Of a DNA stretch of 64,000 nt, positions 47,790 through 58,403 are shown in pieces. The DNA is from Talpa occidentalis (taxonomy: Eukaryota > Chordata > Mammalia > Eulipotyphla > Talpidae): contig NW_023601433.1 of NCBI RefSeq assembly GCF_014898055.3, forward strand, positions 21,193,641 to 21,257,640. The letters are read 5' to 3'. The translations under genes were made by a program, and so were the position numbers. Within the stretch, counting starts at the first letter, position 1; each line of letters begins with the position of its first letter. Below the pieces are notes generated by a model. It saw only the letters and a list, made by a program, of their open reading frames with translations. It made no database searches and was not told where the DNA came from.

Positions 47790-48262
47790 ATCTAAGTGGG
47801 AAGAATCCAGAGAAATATATGAACTAAAGTGCTTTATGAAATGAGTTTTGCTAGAAGATGATTCGTATGACTAAATGGAAACTCATCACTTTTACAGAGT
47901 AAAAGTCAGCTTGAGTGTGTAATCATGGACAATAGTCAGACAGTACTTTGAGATTCATACATATCTGAAAACTCTCAGACCCAGACTCATGTCCAGCTCT
48001 CCCTACTTTCATAAAACCCAGAGCTCAGTAGCCTCTGGCTGCAGCAGGCCTCACTGCTTTACATTTCTGTCCCACTTTTGCTTCCTGAAATTGTTTACTT
48101 AGTTCAGTCTTTCCAGTGTTCTCCTTTTTGTATTTTAATCAATCATCACTATCTCCTAGAGTGAAAAAAGAGCTTGAGAGTGTGAACTTTATAGAAACTA
48201 ATTTGACTAGAATGGACTTTTACATTTCTTATTGTTGGCTTCCAGAATGTTATTCGTCTTTA
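47790..48262. other. Intron 21 start, nothing recognised
   Basis: Unique-looking sequence between exon 21 and the retrotransposon cluster. Confidence 0.5.
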
Positions 48263-49239
48263 AGTTTTTTTTTTTAATATTTTACATTAAAAAAAAATAT
48301 TTATGACAAAGTCGGCACTCCCCGACCAGCAGAGAGGAGGAAAAAAAAAAAAAAACAAACTAAAAGGACCAACAAGAACAAACTACGCAGCAAGCGGGAC
48401 TGTGAGTGGAAAGGAACTATTGCAGCCACCACACCCCGTGAACGGGAGCTGTGGAGAACCCTGCAGGATCCGCCGCGGTGGTGAGCTCCAGGCACCATTA
48501 AAGAGAGACCCCGCCCAGGAGGAGACCAGCACCAGCACACAGCCCCGGCAGCCCGGTAAGCTTGCGCGGAAAAGCGGCGCGCGCTGGAAAAGCAGACGCG
48601 GATCGGGATCGGGATTGCTGGAAAAGAGGCGCGCTGGAAAACCAAGTGCGGATCGGAATCGGGATCGCGCGGAAAAGCAGTGCGGTTGAAAAGCAAACGC
48701 AGATCCGGATCGCAGCTGCCCAGGTCCCCGCGCCTGCAACCTAGGCTTGCGGGGAGAGGCGCGGAGGCCCTCACTGAGTGAGCAGGAACCAGGCGCCCAG
48801 GCACGGGAGCGGGATTCAAAAGGCGCCATTCCTGCGCCACTGAACTGGGCTACAGCCCGCATCCTGGAACTGAGGGCTTTGGAACTGAGACCCGGGGCAC
48901 GAAATTAGGGGGGTGGGTTCCCCACGACGGTGGGGCACAAGGCAGACACAGCACCCCAAAGCTGTTGAGGTTTACCCTACCATTCCCGCTCTGTTCCCTG
49001 TCCCACGGGGTGGAAAATCAGCTCCCCAAGGGCTCTAGGAGAGATCTCTGGCGCCGCCTAGCGACTTGAAACCAGCAGAGGCTCCTGGAGGAGCCAGTGG
49101 CCAGCTGGGGAGTTAGCCCACGCTGGGCCCCTTCCGACCAGTAGTCTGAGCCCACGGGGGAGCGAGCACCCACAGCCGGGGCAGACCAGGCGCGCAGAAG
49201 AGTGTGCCTGAGACTGGACGTGCAGGGAGTGTGTCCCAC

Positions 49240-49530
49240 ATCACCATTTTAGAACAAGGACATTACTTCAGTAAAGACTACCTGCAGAAGGCTTCCTCAG
49301 GAGCCAGAGGTGAGCGGGGGAAGTTCGCCCACGCCAGACCCCCTCTGGCCTGCAGTCCAAGCCGAGAGGGGGAGCAGGAACCCACCGCGGGGGCAGACCA
49401 GGCACACAGGGGAGTGGGTCCCCACATCGGCATTTTAGAACAGGGACCTTTCTCCAGTAAAGACTGCTTGAAACTGACATATGGCTCCTGGAGGAACCAG
49501 AGGGGCGCAGAGAAGCTCACCCAAGATGCC
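49240..49530 (+). repeat. L1 5'UTR monomers in the plus-strand copy
   Basis: CATTTTAGAAC followed by a GGAC/GGACCT block recurs at about 49243 and 49432 (spacing about 189), each preceded by GGGGCAGACCAGGC-type text and followed by CAGTAAAGACT. These are the same units as in the copy at 1481-1970, in the other orientation. Confidence 0.82.
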
Positions 49531-50592
49531 GGCCAGTCCCAACAACACAGTGTCCCAACACATACGGCAAATTAGAAAACAGACAGTAGGGAGTAGAAGA
49601 ACCACACTCAACCTAGCAACTCCCCAGGGAAAAGCACACCACAAAAAGAAAACCAGCCCCCAGATTGCAACGACAGTAACTTGGAAGAACTTCTGAGCCT
49701 TCCAGAAAGAGAATTTAAAATTGCCGTGATTAAAAAACTGACAGAAGTCATAAAGGAAAACAATGATAAGGGAAAAATAATCAACGATCAGAAGAATGAA
49801 ATTGAGTCGCTAAAGAGGGAAAACAATGGTCAGAAGAATGAAATTGAGTCCCTAAAGAGGGAAGTAAAAGAAATGCAGGAGATCAAAGAATTAATGGAAG
49901 AAATAAAGAATTCTGGGAAAAGCAATGAAAGCAGAATAGATGAAATGGAAGAACGAATAAGTACTCTTGAAGACACAGAAATAAAAAGAACCAAAACAGA
50001 AAAGGAAAGAGAAGTACCAAGGAAAAAGAACAAAGAAAGACTTCGGGAACTATCTGACTCCATGAGGAAAGGAAATATAAGAGTTAAAGGAATACCAGAA
50101 GGAGAGGAGAGAGGTGTAGGAACAGAGAAAATATTCAAAGAGATAATTGAAGAGAACTTCCCAAATGTGTAGAAGGAGCTGAAAATTGATATACAACAAG
50201 CAAGAAGAACACCAAACTTCCATGACGAAAGGAAAAATACAGCAAGACACATAATAGTAAAGCTCCCAAGAATCCAGGACAAGGAAATAATAATGAAGCT
50301 GGCAGGAGGGAAGAAACAGATAACATTCAAAGGAAAGCCAATCAGGCTGACATCAGACTTCTCCGAAGAAACACTACGGGCAAGGAGAGAGTGGAGGGAC
50401 ATAGTCAACAGACTCCAAGAAAACAGACACCAACCAAGAATACTCTATCCCGCAAAGCTCTCCTTCCTCTTTGAAGAAAGAATATGGACCTTCCCAGACA
50501 AACAGAAACTCCGGAATTTCATTACAACTAAACCCCCACTCCAAAAAATACTACAAGGAGTCCAAAAGCCAGAACCTCAGAGGGACGAATAA
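49525..50592 (+). pseudogene. L1 ORF1, frameshifted and with one nonsense codon
   Basis: The N-terminal part starting ATG at 49525 is in another frame from the coiled coil, which opens near 49597. Next come the coiled coil (49690-49990), RRM (MRKGNIRVKGIPEGEERG) and C-terminal domain (KPIRLTSDFSEETLRARREW). A TAG at 50170 interrupts it, and the same frame then continues to the stop at 50590. The coiled coil carries a 42-nt tandem duplication (49789-49830 and 49831-49872). Confidence 0.9.
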
Positions 50593-50660
50593 CAATGAAA
50601 GAAGGCCAAAAAAAATTATTAAAAGAATAAATAAATAAAATCAAAGGAAAGACAAACACA

Positions 50661-53600
50661 ATGGCAAATACAGATGCTAACATATCAATATTAACTCTAA
50701 ATGTAAATGGACTAAACTCTTCAATAAAAAGACACAGAGTTGCAGCCTGGATTAAGAAACAAAACCCAACCTTTTGCTGTCTCCAGGAAACACATTTAGC
50801 TACAAAAGATAAAAATAGGCTTAAAGTTAAAGGATGGAAAACAATCCTACAAGCAAATGGACCAAAAAAGAAAGCAGGAACAGCTATACTTATATCAGAT
50901 AAAACAGATTTCAAACTTAAAAAGATAAAAAGAGACCCCAATGGTCACTACATTATGAATAAGGGGACAATACTTCAAGAAGAAATAACACTCATTAACA
51001 TATACTCACCAAACGAAGGAGCACCAAAATATATCAGACAACTGTTGTCCTCTCTGAAAACAGACATCAGAGAAAACACATACGTAGTGGGAGACTTCAA
51101 CACACCACTATCAACAATGGATAGATCAACAAGACAAAAAATAAGTAAAGAAACCAAAGCTCTAAATAAGGACCTAGAGCAATTGGGCTTAACAGACATC
51201 TATAGAACACTAAACCCCCAAAAAACGGAGTACACATTTTTCTCAAGCGCACACGGATCATTCTCCAGGATCAATCACATACTGGGGCACAAGACAAAGA
51301 TCAACAGACACACCAAGATTGAAATCATATCAACCATCTTTTCTGACCATGAAGGCATCAAACTAGAAATAAACCATAAAAAGAAGGCAAGGAACTTTCC
51401 TACCTCATGGAGATTAAAAACCACACTACTGGAAGACCACTGGACTAATGAGGAGATCAAAGAAGAAATTAAAAAATTCTTTGAATTGAACGACAAGGAG
51501 GACACCAATATCCTAAATGTATGGGATGCAGCAAAAGCAGTAATAAGAGGAAAATATATAGCAATAGAAGCTCACATCAAGAAACAAGAAAGAACTCAAA
51601 GAAACAACCTAATCTCAAAGCTCAGAGATCTAGAAAAAGAACAACAAAAAACCCCCAAAAGCAGTAGAAGAAAAGAAATAATAAAAACAAAAGCAGAAAT
51701 AAATGAAATTGAAACTAAAAAAACAATCCAAAAGATCAATGAAACCAAGAGCTGGTTCTTTGAAAAAATCAATAAAATAGACAAACCCCTAGCCAGGCTC
51801 ACAAAGGAAAAAAGGGAGAAAGCACAAATAAACAGGATCATCAATGAAAGAGGAGAAATCACAACGGACACAGCAGAAATCAAAAGAATAATCAGTAACT
51901 ACTATGAACAGTTATATGGAAACAAGTTTAACAATCTAGAGGAGATGGACAAATTCCTACAACTCTACAATCACCCAAAGCTAGATAAAGAAGAAATAGA
52001 ACACCTAAACAGACTAATTACAAGCAGCGAAATTGAAATGGTAATCAAAAACCTCCCCAAAAACAAAAGCCCAGGACCTGATGAATTTACAAATGAATTC
52101 TACCAAACATTCAGAGATGAATTAGTGCCTATCCTTCACAAACTCTTCCAAAAAATTGAGAAGGAAGGGACAATACCAAACACATTCTATGAAGCCAACA
52201 TTAAACTAATACCAAAACTGAACAAGGACAACACAAAAAAGGAAAACTACAGGCCAATCTCCCTAATGAACACTGATGCAAAAATCCTCAATAAAATTTT
52301 AGCTATCAGAATCCAACAATGTATCCATAAGATAATTCACCACGACCAAGTAGGATTCATTCCAGGGACACAAGGATGGTTTAACATCCGAAAATCAATC
52401 AACGTTATCCAACACATCAACAAAAAGAAATATAAAAACCATATGATAATATCAATAGATGCTGAGAGAGCTTTCGACAAAGTGCAACACCCATTCATGA
52501 TAAAAGCCCTTGAAATTCTTGGGATACAAGGAACATACCTCAACATCATAAAGGCCATGTATGACAAGCCAACAGCCAGTATCATTCTCAATGGTGAAAA
52601 GCTGAAAGCAATTCCATTAAGATCTGGAACAAGATAAGGATGTCCACTCTCACCACTGCTTTTCAATATAATACTGGAAGTCCTAGCCAGAGCAATAAGA
52701 CAAGAGAAAGACATCCAAGGAATCCAAATAGGAAAAGAAGAAGTCAAACTATCACTATTTGCAGATGTTATGATAATATACATAGAGAACCCCAAAAACT
52801 CCACAGAAAAACTAATTCAACTCATCAATCAGTTTAGTAAAGTGGCAGGATACAAAATCAACACGCAAAAGTCAGTAGCCTTCCTATACACAAACAATAA
52901 ATCTGAAGAAGAAGAAATCGAAAAAAACATCCCTTTTATTATTGAAACAAAAAAAATCAAATATTTGGGAATAAATCTAACAAAAGAGGTAAAGGACCTA
53001 TACAAAGAAAACTATAAAACACTGTTAAAAGAAATAGAGGAAGACACAAAGAAATGGAAAGACATCCCCTGCTCATGGATTGGAAGAATAAACATTATTA
53101 AAATGGCCATCCTACCAAAAGCAATATACAGATTCAATGCTATTCCAATCAAAATTTCAATGTCATTCTTCAAAGAAATAGAACAATTATTGATGAAATT
53201 CATATGGAATCACAAAAAACCCCGAATAGCCAAAGCTCTACTGAAAAAAAGAGAAGGAATGGAGGCATCACACTCCCAGACTTCAAACTATACAGCAAAG
53301 CCATAATCATCAAAATGCATGGTATTGGAACAAGAACAGACATACAGACAAATGGAATTGAATAGAAAATCCAGAAATAAACCCACAGATTTATGGTCAA
53401 CTAATCTTTGACAAAGGAGCAAAGACTATGCATTGGAGCAAAGAAAGTTTGTTCACTAAATGGTGCTGGGAAAACAGGGTCGCTACATGCAAAAGAATGA
53501 AGCTTGACCACTACCTCACACCATACACAAAAATCAACTCAAAATGGATTAAAGAACTAGACATAAGACCTGAAACCATAAAATATATAGAAGGAAATAT

Positions 53601-54486
53601 AGGCGAAACACTACGTGATTTGCACATCTAAGACATCTTTACAGACACATCACCCAAAGCAGTGATAGTGAAGGCAAAGATAAACAGCTTGGACTACATC
53701 AAATTAAAGAGCTTCTGCACAGCAAAAGAGACAATAACAAAAACAAAGAGAAACCCCACCCACTGGGAGAACATTTTTGCACCCAACACTAATGATAAAG
53801 GACTGATCACAAAAATCTGCAAAGAGCTGATGAGACTCAACAACAACAAAGAAAATAATCCAGTCTAAAAATGGGCAGAAGAGCTAAAAAGAAACTTCTC
53901 TGAAGAGGAAATGCAAATGGCCAACAGGCATATGAAAAAATGTTCAACATGACTTGTCATCAGGGAAATGCAAATCAAAACTACCATGAGATACCATCTT
54001 ACACCAGTGAGAATGGCACATATTAAAAAAACTAGCAACAATAAATGTTGGCGAGGGTGTGGAGAAAAAGGAACTCTTCTGCACTGTTGGTGGGAGTGCA
54101 AACTGGTCCAACCACTGTGGAGAGCTGTGTGGAGATTTCTGGACCTACTAAACATAGAGCTTCCATATGATCCAGCAATTCCACTCCTAGGTATTTACCC
54201 AAAGGACACAGAAACATCAATTCCAAAGAACACCTGCACCCCTATGTTTATAGCAGCACTGTTTACAATAGCTAAGCTTTGGAAACAACCCAAATGCCCA
54301 AAAATAGATGACTGGATCAAGAAGATGTGGTACATATATACCATGGAATATTACTCAGCATTCAAAAAAGATAAACACATGCAATTTGCAGCAACATGGA
54401 TGGCGCTGGAAGGGATCATGCTCAGCGAAATAAGCCAAAAAGAAAAAGAAAAATACCGGATGGTCTCACTCATAGCAGGAATCTAG
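50661..54486 (+). pseudogene. L1 ORF2 (endonuclease and reverse transcriptase), disabled
   Basis: ATG at 50661 opens 658 codons. The AP-endonuclease domain has [18 protein letters not shown] and SDHEGI. The RT domain has [35 protein letters not shown] (motif A Asp) and RSGTR before TAA at 52635, where the sister copy reads Gln. Beyond it the frame resumes with [10 protein letters not shown] and FADVM, in which the second catalytic Asp is Val. A frameshift near 53255 and stops at 53629 and 53866 follow, and the Cys-rich C-terminal part ([18 protein letters not shown]) is open to 54486. Confidence 0.93.
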
Positions 54487-54684
54487 AAAACTTAAATAAG
54501 GGACCAGGAAAATGAATAACTATAAGAAAGTGAAATTCAAAATCAACAAAAAACTATGAACCAGAGACACTTTTAGGGGGGCGGGGGCGGGAGGGGAGGG
54601 ATTGGGGTCAGAATGGGGGGGCTGCAATTGTATGGGGAATATAAAAATAAAATTTATTATTTAAAAAAAATAAAAATCATAATT

Positions 54685-54948
54685 AAAAAAAAATATTTAT
54701 TTATTTATTTATACAAGCACTGGGTACAGTCAGAAACACGGGAGGGTGAGAGAATTCACCAGAGCCGGAGCGGGGAGCAGAACAGGCAGACTGATGAAAT
54801 ACACTGCTGAGGGGAGCAGCTGGCGCGGCAGGAGAGGTCTGTGCGCCATATGGGACTCTCGTCAGTGGCCGGGGATGGAACTGGCGCTGCAGAGGCTGTG
54901 GGCAGGTTTGCAGTCCAGCGCTCAACCGCTGCGCCACCAGGGACGCCC
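54685..54948 (-). mobile_element. tRNA-derived SINE, type B, host of the young L1
   Basis: ACAAGCACTGGGTACAGTCA through GCGCCACCAGGGACGCCC. Its tail was the landing site of the 6.4-kb L1, so the part of the tail at 48289-48304 belongs to it. Confidence 0.9.
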
Positions 54949-55047
54949 TTTTTAAAAAATGTTTAATATATTTTTACATCATTTTTCATTCCTGTATAAT
55001 GTATGCATTTTCATCTTGGTTAACATCCCCGTATATTTCCCACCACC

Positions 55048-56395
55048 TTTTTTTTTTAAATAAATTTTATTTTTATATTCCCCATACAATTGCAACCCCC
55101 TTATTTTGACCCCAATCCCTCCGCACCCCGCCCTCCACCCCCCATAGAGTGTCTCTGGTTCTTATTTTTTTTGTTGATTTTGATTTTCACTTTCTTATAG
55201 TTATTCATTTTCCTGGTCCCTTATTTAAGTTTTCTAGATTCCTGCTATGAGTGAGACCATCCGGTATTTTTCTTTTTCTTTCTGGCTTATTTCGCTGAGC
55301 ATGATCCCTTTCAGCGCCATCCAGGTTGCTGCAAATTACATGTGTTTATCTTTTTTGAATGCTGAGTAATATTCCATGGTGTATATGTACCACATCTTCT
55401 TGATCCAGTCATCTGTTTTTGGGCATTGGGGTTGTTTCCAAAGCTTAGCTATTGTAACAGTGCTACTATAAACACAGGGGTGCAGGTGCTCTTTGGAATT
55501 GATCTTTCTGTGTCCTTTGGGTAAATACCTAGGAGTGGAATTGCTGGATTATATGGAAGCTTTATCTTCAGTTGGTTGAGGAATCTCCACACAGCTCCAC
55601 AGTGGTTGGACCAGTTTGCACTCCCACCAGCAGTGCAGGAGAGTTCCTTTCTCTCCACATGCTCGCCAACATTTGTTGTTGCGTTTTTTTAATATGTGCC
55701 ATTCTCACTGGTGTGAGATGGTATCTCATTGTAGTTTTGATTTGCGTTTCCCTGATTTCCCTGTGACGCTGAACATTTTTTCATATGCCTCTTGGCCATT
55801 TGTATTTCCTCTTTGGAGAAGTTTCTTTTTAGCTCTTCTGCCTATTTTTTGACTGGATTATTTTCTTTGTTTTTGTTGAGTCTCATCAGCTCTTTGTAGA
55901 TTTTTGTGATCAGTCCTTTATTGTTAGTGTTGTGTGCAAAAATGTTCTCCCAGTTGGTGGGGTTTCTCTTTGTTTTTGTTATTGTCTCTTTTGCTGTGCA
56001 GAAGCTCTTTAATTTGATGTAGTCCAAGCTGTTTATCTTTGCCTTCACTATCACTGCTTTGGGTGATATGTCTGTAAAGATGTCTTTGAGGTGTGTGTCC
56101 TGCAGTGTTTTGCCTATATTTCCTTCTATATATTTTATGGTTTTTGTGCATGGTGTGAGGTAGTGGTCATGCTTCATTCTTTTGCATGTAGTGACCCAGT
56201 TTTCCCAGCACTATTTATTGAACAAACTTTCTTTGCTCCAGTGCGTATTCTTTGCTCCTTTGTCAAAGATTAGTGGATCATAAATCTGTGGGTTTATTTC
56301 TGGGTTTTCTATTTGGTTCCATTGGTCTGTGTGTCTGTTCTTGTTCCAATACCATGCAGTTTTGATTATTATGGCTTTGTAGTATGGTTCCTCAT
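55048..56395 (-). mobile_element. 5'-truncated L1, 3' 1.35 kb
   Basis: It starts on the + strand with a T-run, then the reverse of the L1 3'UTR (TATTCCCCATACAATTGCAA) and the C-terminal ORF2 up to GTAGTATGGTTCC. Frames are broken (open stretches 55449-55658 and 55842-56177 in reverse). Confidence 0.92.
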
Positions 56396-56477
56396 TTTAA
56401 TTGGTAAAGATTTGTGTTATTTTTCACTAGTATTAGTTTTTCTAAAATGTGTGATCATTCTCATTGGACTGTTCATG
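56396..56477. other. Spacer between two minus-strand L1 fragments
   Basis: About 80 nt resembling old reverse L1 text (ATTCTCATTGGACTGTTCATG). No target duplication was identified. Confidence 0.4.
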
Positions 56478-58403
56478 TTTTTTTTTTTAATAATAAATTT
56501 TATTTTTATATTCCCCATACAATTGCAACCCCCCATTCTGACCCCAATTCCTCCCCTCCTGCCCCCCACCCCCCCAAAAGTGTCTCTGGCTCGTAGTTTT
56601 TTGTTGATTTTGATTTTCACTTTCTTACAGTTATTCATTTTCCTGGTCCCTTATTTAAGTTTTCTAGATTCATGCTATGAGTGAGACCATCCGGTATTGT
56701 TCTTTTTCATTTGGCTAATTTCACTGAGCATGATCCCTTCCAGCGCCATCCATGTTGCTGCAAATTGCATGTGTTTATCTTTTTTGAATGCTGAGTAATA
56801 TTCCATGGTGTATATGTACCACATCTTCTTGATCCAGTCATCTATTTTTGGGCTTTTGGTCTGTTTCCAAAGCTTAGCTATTATAAACAGTGCTGCTATA
56901 AACATAGGGGTGCAGGTGCTCTTTGGAATTGATGTTTCTGTGTCCTTTGGGTAAATACCTAGGAGTGGAATTGCTGGATCATATGGAAGCTCTATGTTTA
57001 GTAGGTCCACAAATCTCCACACAGCTCTCCACAGTGGTTGGACCAATTTGCACTCCCACCAGCAGTGCAGGAGAGTTCCTTTTTCTCCACACCCTCGCCA
57101 ACATTTGTTGTTGCTAGTTTTTTTAATATGTGCCATTCTCACTGGTGTAAGATGGTATCTCATGGTAGTTTTGATTTGCATTTCCCTGATTACAAGTGAT
57201 GTTGAACATTTTTTCATATGCCTGTTGGCCATTTGCATTTCCTCTTCAGAGAAGTTTCTTTTTAGCTCTTCTGCCCATTTTTTGACTGGATTATTTTCTT
57301 TGTTGTTGTTGAGTCTCATCAGCTCTTTGCAGATTTTTGTGATCAGTCCTTTATCATTAGTGTTGGGTGCAAAAATGTTCTCCCAGTGGGTGGGGTTTCT
57401 CTTTGTTTTTGTTATTGTCTCTTTTGCTGTGCAGAAGCTCTTTAATTTGATGTAGTCCAAGCTGTTTATCTTTGCCTTCACTATCACTGCTTTGGGTGAT
57501 GTGTCTGTAAAGATGTCTTTGATGTGCATATCACGTAGTGTTTTGCCTATATTTCCTTCTATGTATTTTATGGTTTCAGGTCTTATGTCTAGTCCTTTAG
57601 CCATTTTGAGTTGATTTTTGTGTATGGTGTGTGGTAGTGGTCAAGCTTCATTCTTTTGCATGTAGCGACCCTGTTTTCCCAGCACCATTTAGTGATCAAA
57701 CTTTCTTTGCTCCAATGCATAGTCTTTGCTCCTTTGTCAAAGATTAGTTGACCATAAATCTGTGGGTTTATTTCTGGATTTTCTATTCGATTCCATTTGT
57801 CTGTATGTCTGTTCTTGTTCCAATACCATGCATTTTGATGATTATGGCTTTGCTGTATATTTTGAAGTCTGGGAGTGTGATGCCTCCATTCCCTTCTTTT
57901 TTTTTCAGGAGAGCCTTGGCTATTCGGGGTTTTTGGTGATTCCATATGAATTTCATCAATAATTGTTGTATTTCCTTGAGGAATGATATTGAAATTTTTG
58001 TTGGAATAGCATTGAATCTGTATATTGCTTTTGGTAGGATGGCCATTTAATAATGTTTATTCTCCCAATCCATGAGCAGGGGATGTCTTTTCATTTCTTT
58101 GTGTCTTCTTCTATTTCTTTTAACAGTGTTTTATAGTTTTCTTTGTATAGGTCCTTTACCTCTTTTGTTAGATTTATTCCCAAATATTTGATTTTTTTTG
58201 TTTTAATAATAAAAAGGATGGTTTTTTTGATTTCTTCTTCTTCAGATTTATTGTTTGTGTATAGGAAGGCTACTGACTTTTGCGTGTTGATTTTGTATCC
58301 TGCCACTTTACTGAACTGATTGATGAGTTGAATTAGTTTTTCTGTGGAGTTTTTGGGGTTCTCTATGTATATTATCATATCATCTGCAAGTAGTGATAGC
58401 TTG
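56478..58403 (-). mobile_element. 5'-truncated L1, 3' 1.9 kb, head-to-head with the next L1
   Basis: From the T-run at 56478 it reads the L1 3'UTR and ORF2 in reverse up to the RT active site, which here is intact as LADDM. A 309-codon reverse open stretch lies at 56675-57604. It ends abruptly at the junction with the plus-strand L1. Confidence 0.93.

Larger units (their letters stand above)
48305..54684 (+). mobile_element. Nearly full-length young L1 (about 6.4 kb)
   Basis: Order: GC-rich 5'UTR (48305-49520), ORF1 (about 49525-50592), ORF2 (50661-54486), 3'UTR with a G-rich tract, and an A-rich tail. The 16-bp duplication AAAAAAAAATATTTAT at 48289-48304 and 54685-54700 frames it; being A-rich, its exact edge is ambiguous. 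The target is the tail of a minus-strand SINE. It lacks about 230 nt of the 5' end seen in the copy at 1-2962. The ORFs carry a few stops and frameshifts, so it is recent but not autonomous. Confidence 0.95.
48263..55047 (-). mobile_element. Old L1 3' end split by SINE and young L1
   Basis: A T-run plus AATATTTTACAT at 48266-48287 resumes as AATATATTTTTACATC at about 54965, followed by GTATGCATTTTCATCTTGG, the old L1 3'UTR in reverse. The SINE at 54685-54948 and the L1 at 48305-54684 lie in between. Confidence 0.65.

Noticed and set aside
48301..48862. Long reverse open frames (179 and 159 aa) at the start of the young L1
   Set aside because: They lie in the GC-rich L1 5'UTR, antisense, with no protein resemblance. 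They are compositional shadows.
50661..54486. Retrotransposition-competent L1
   Set aside because: ORF1 is frameshifted with a stop at 50170. ORF2 has stops at 52635, 53629 and 53866, a frameshift near 53255 and a changed RT active-site residue.
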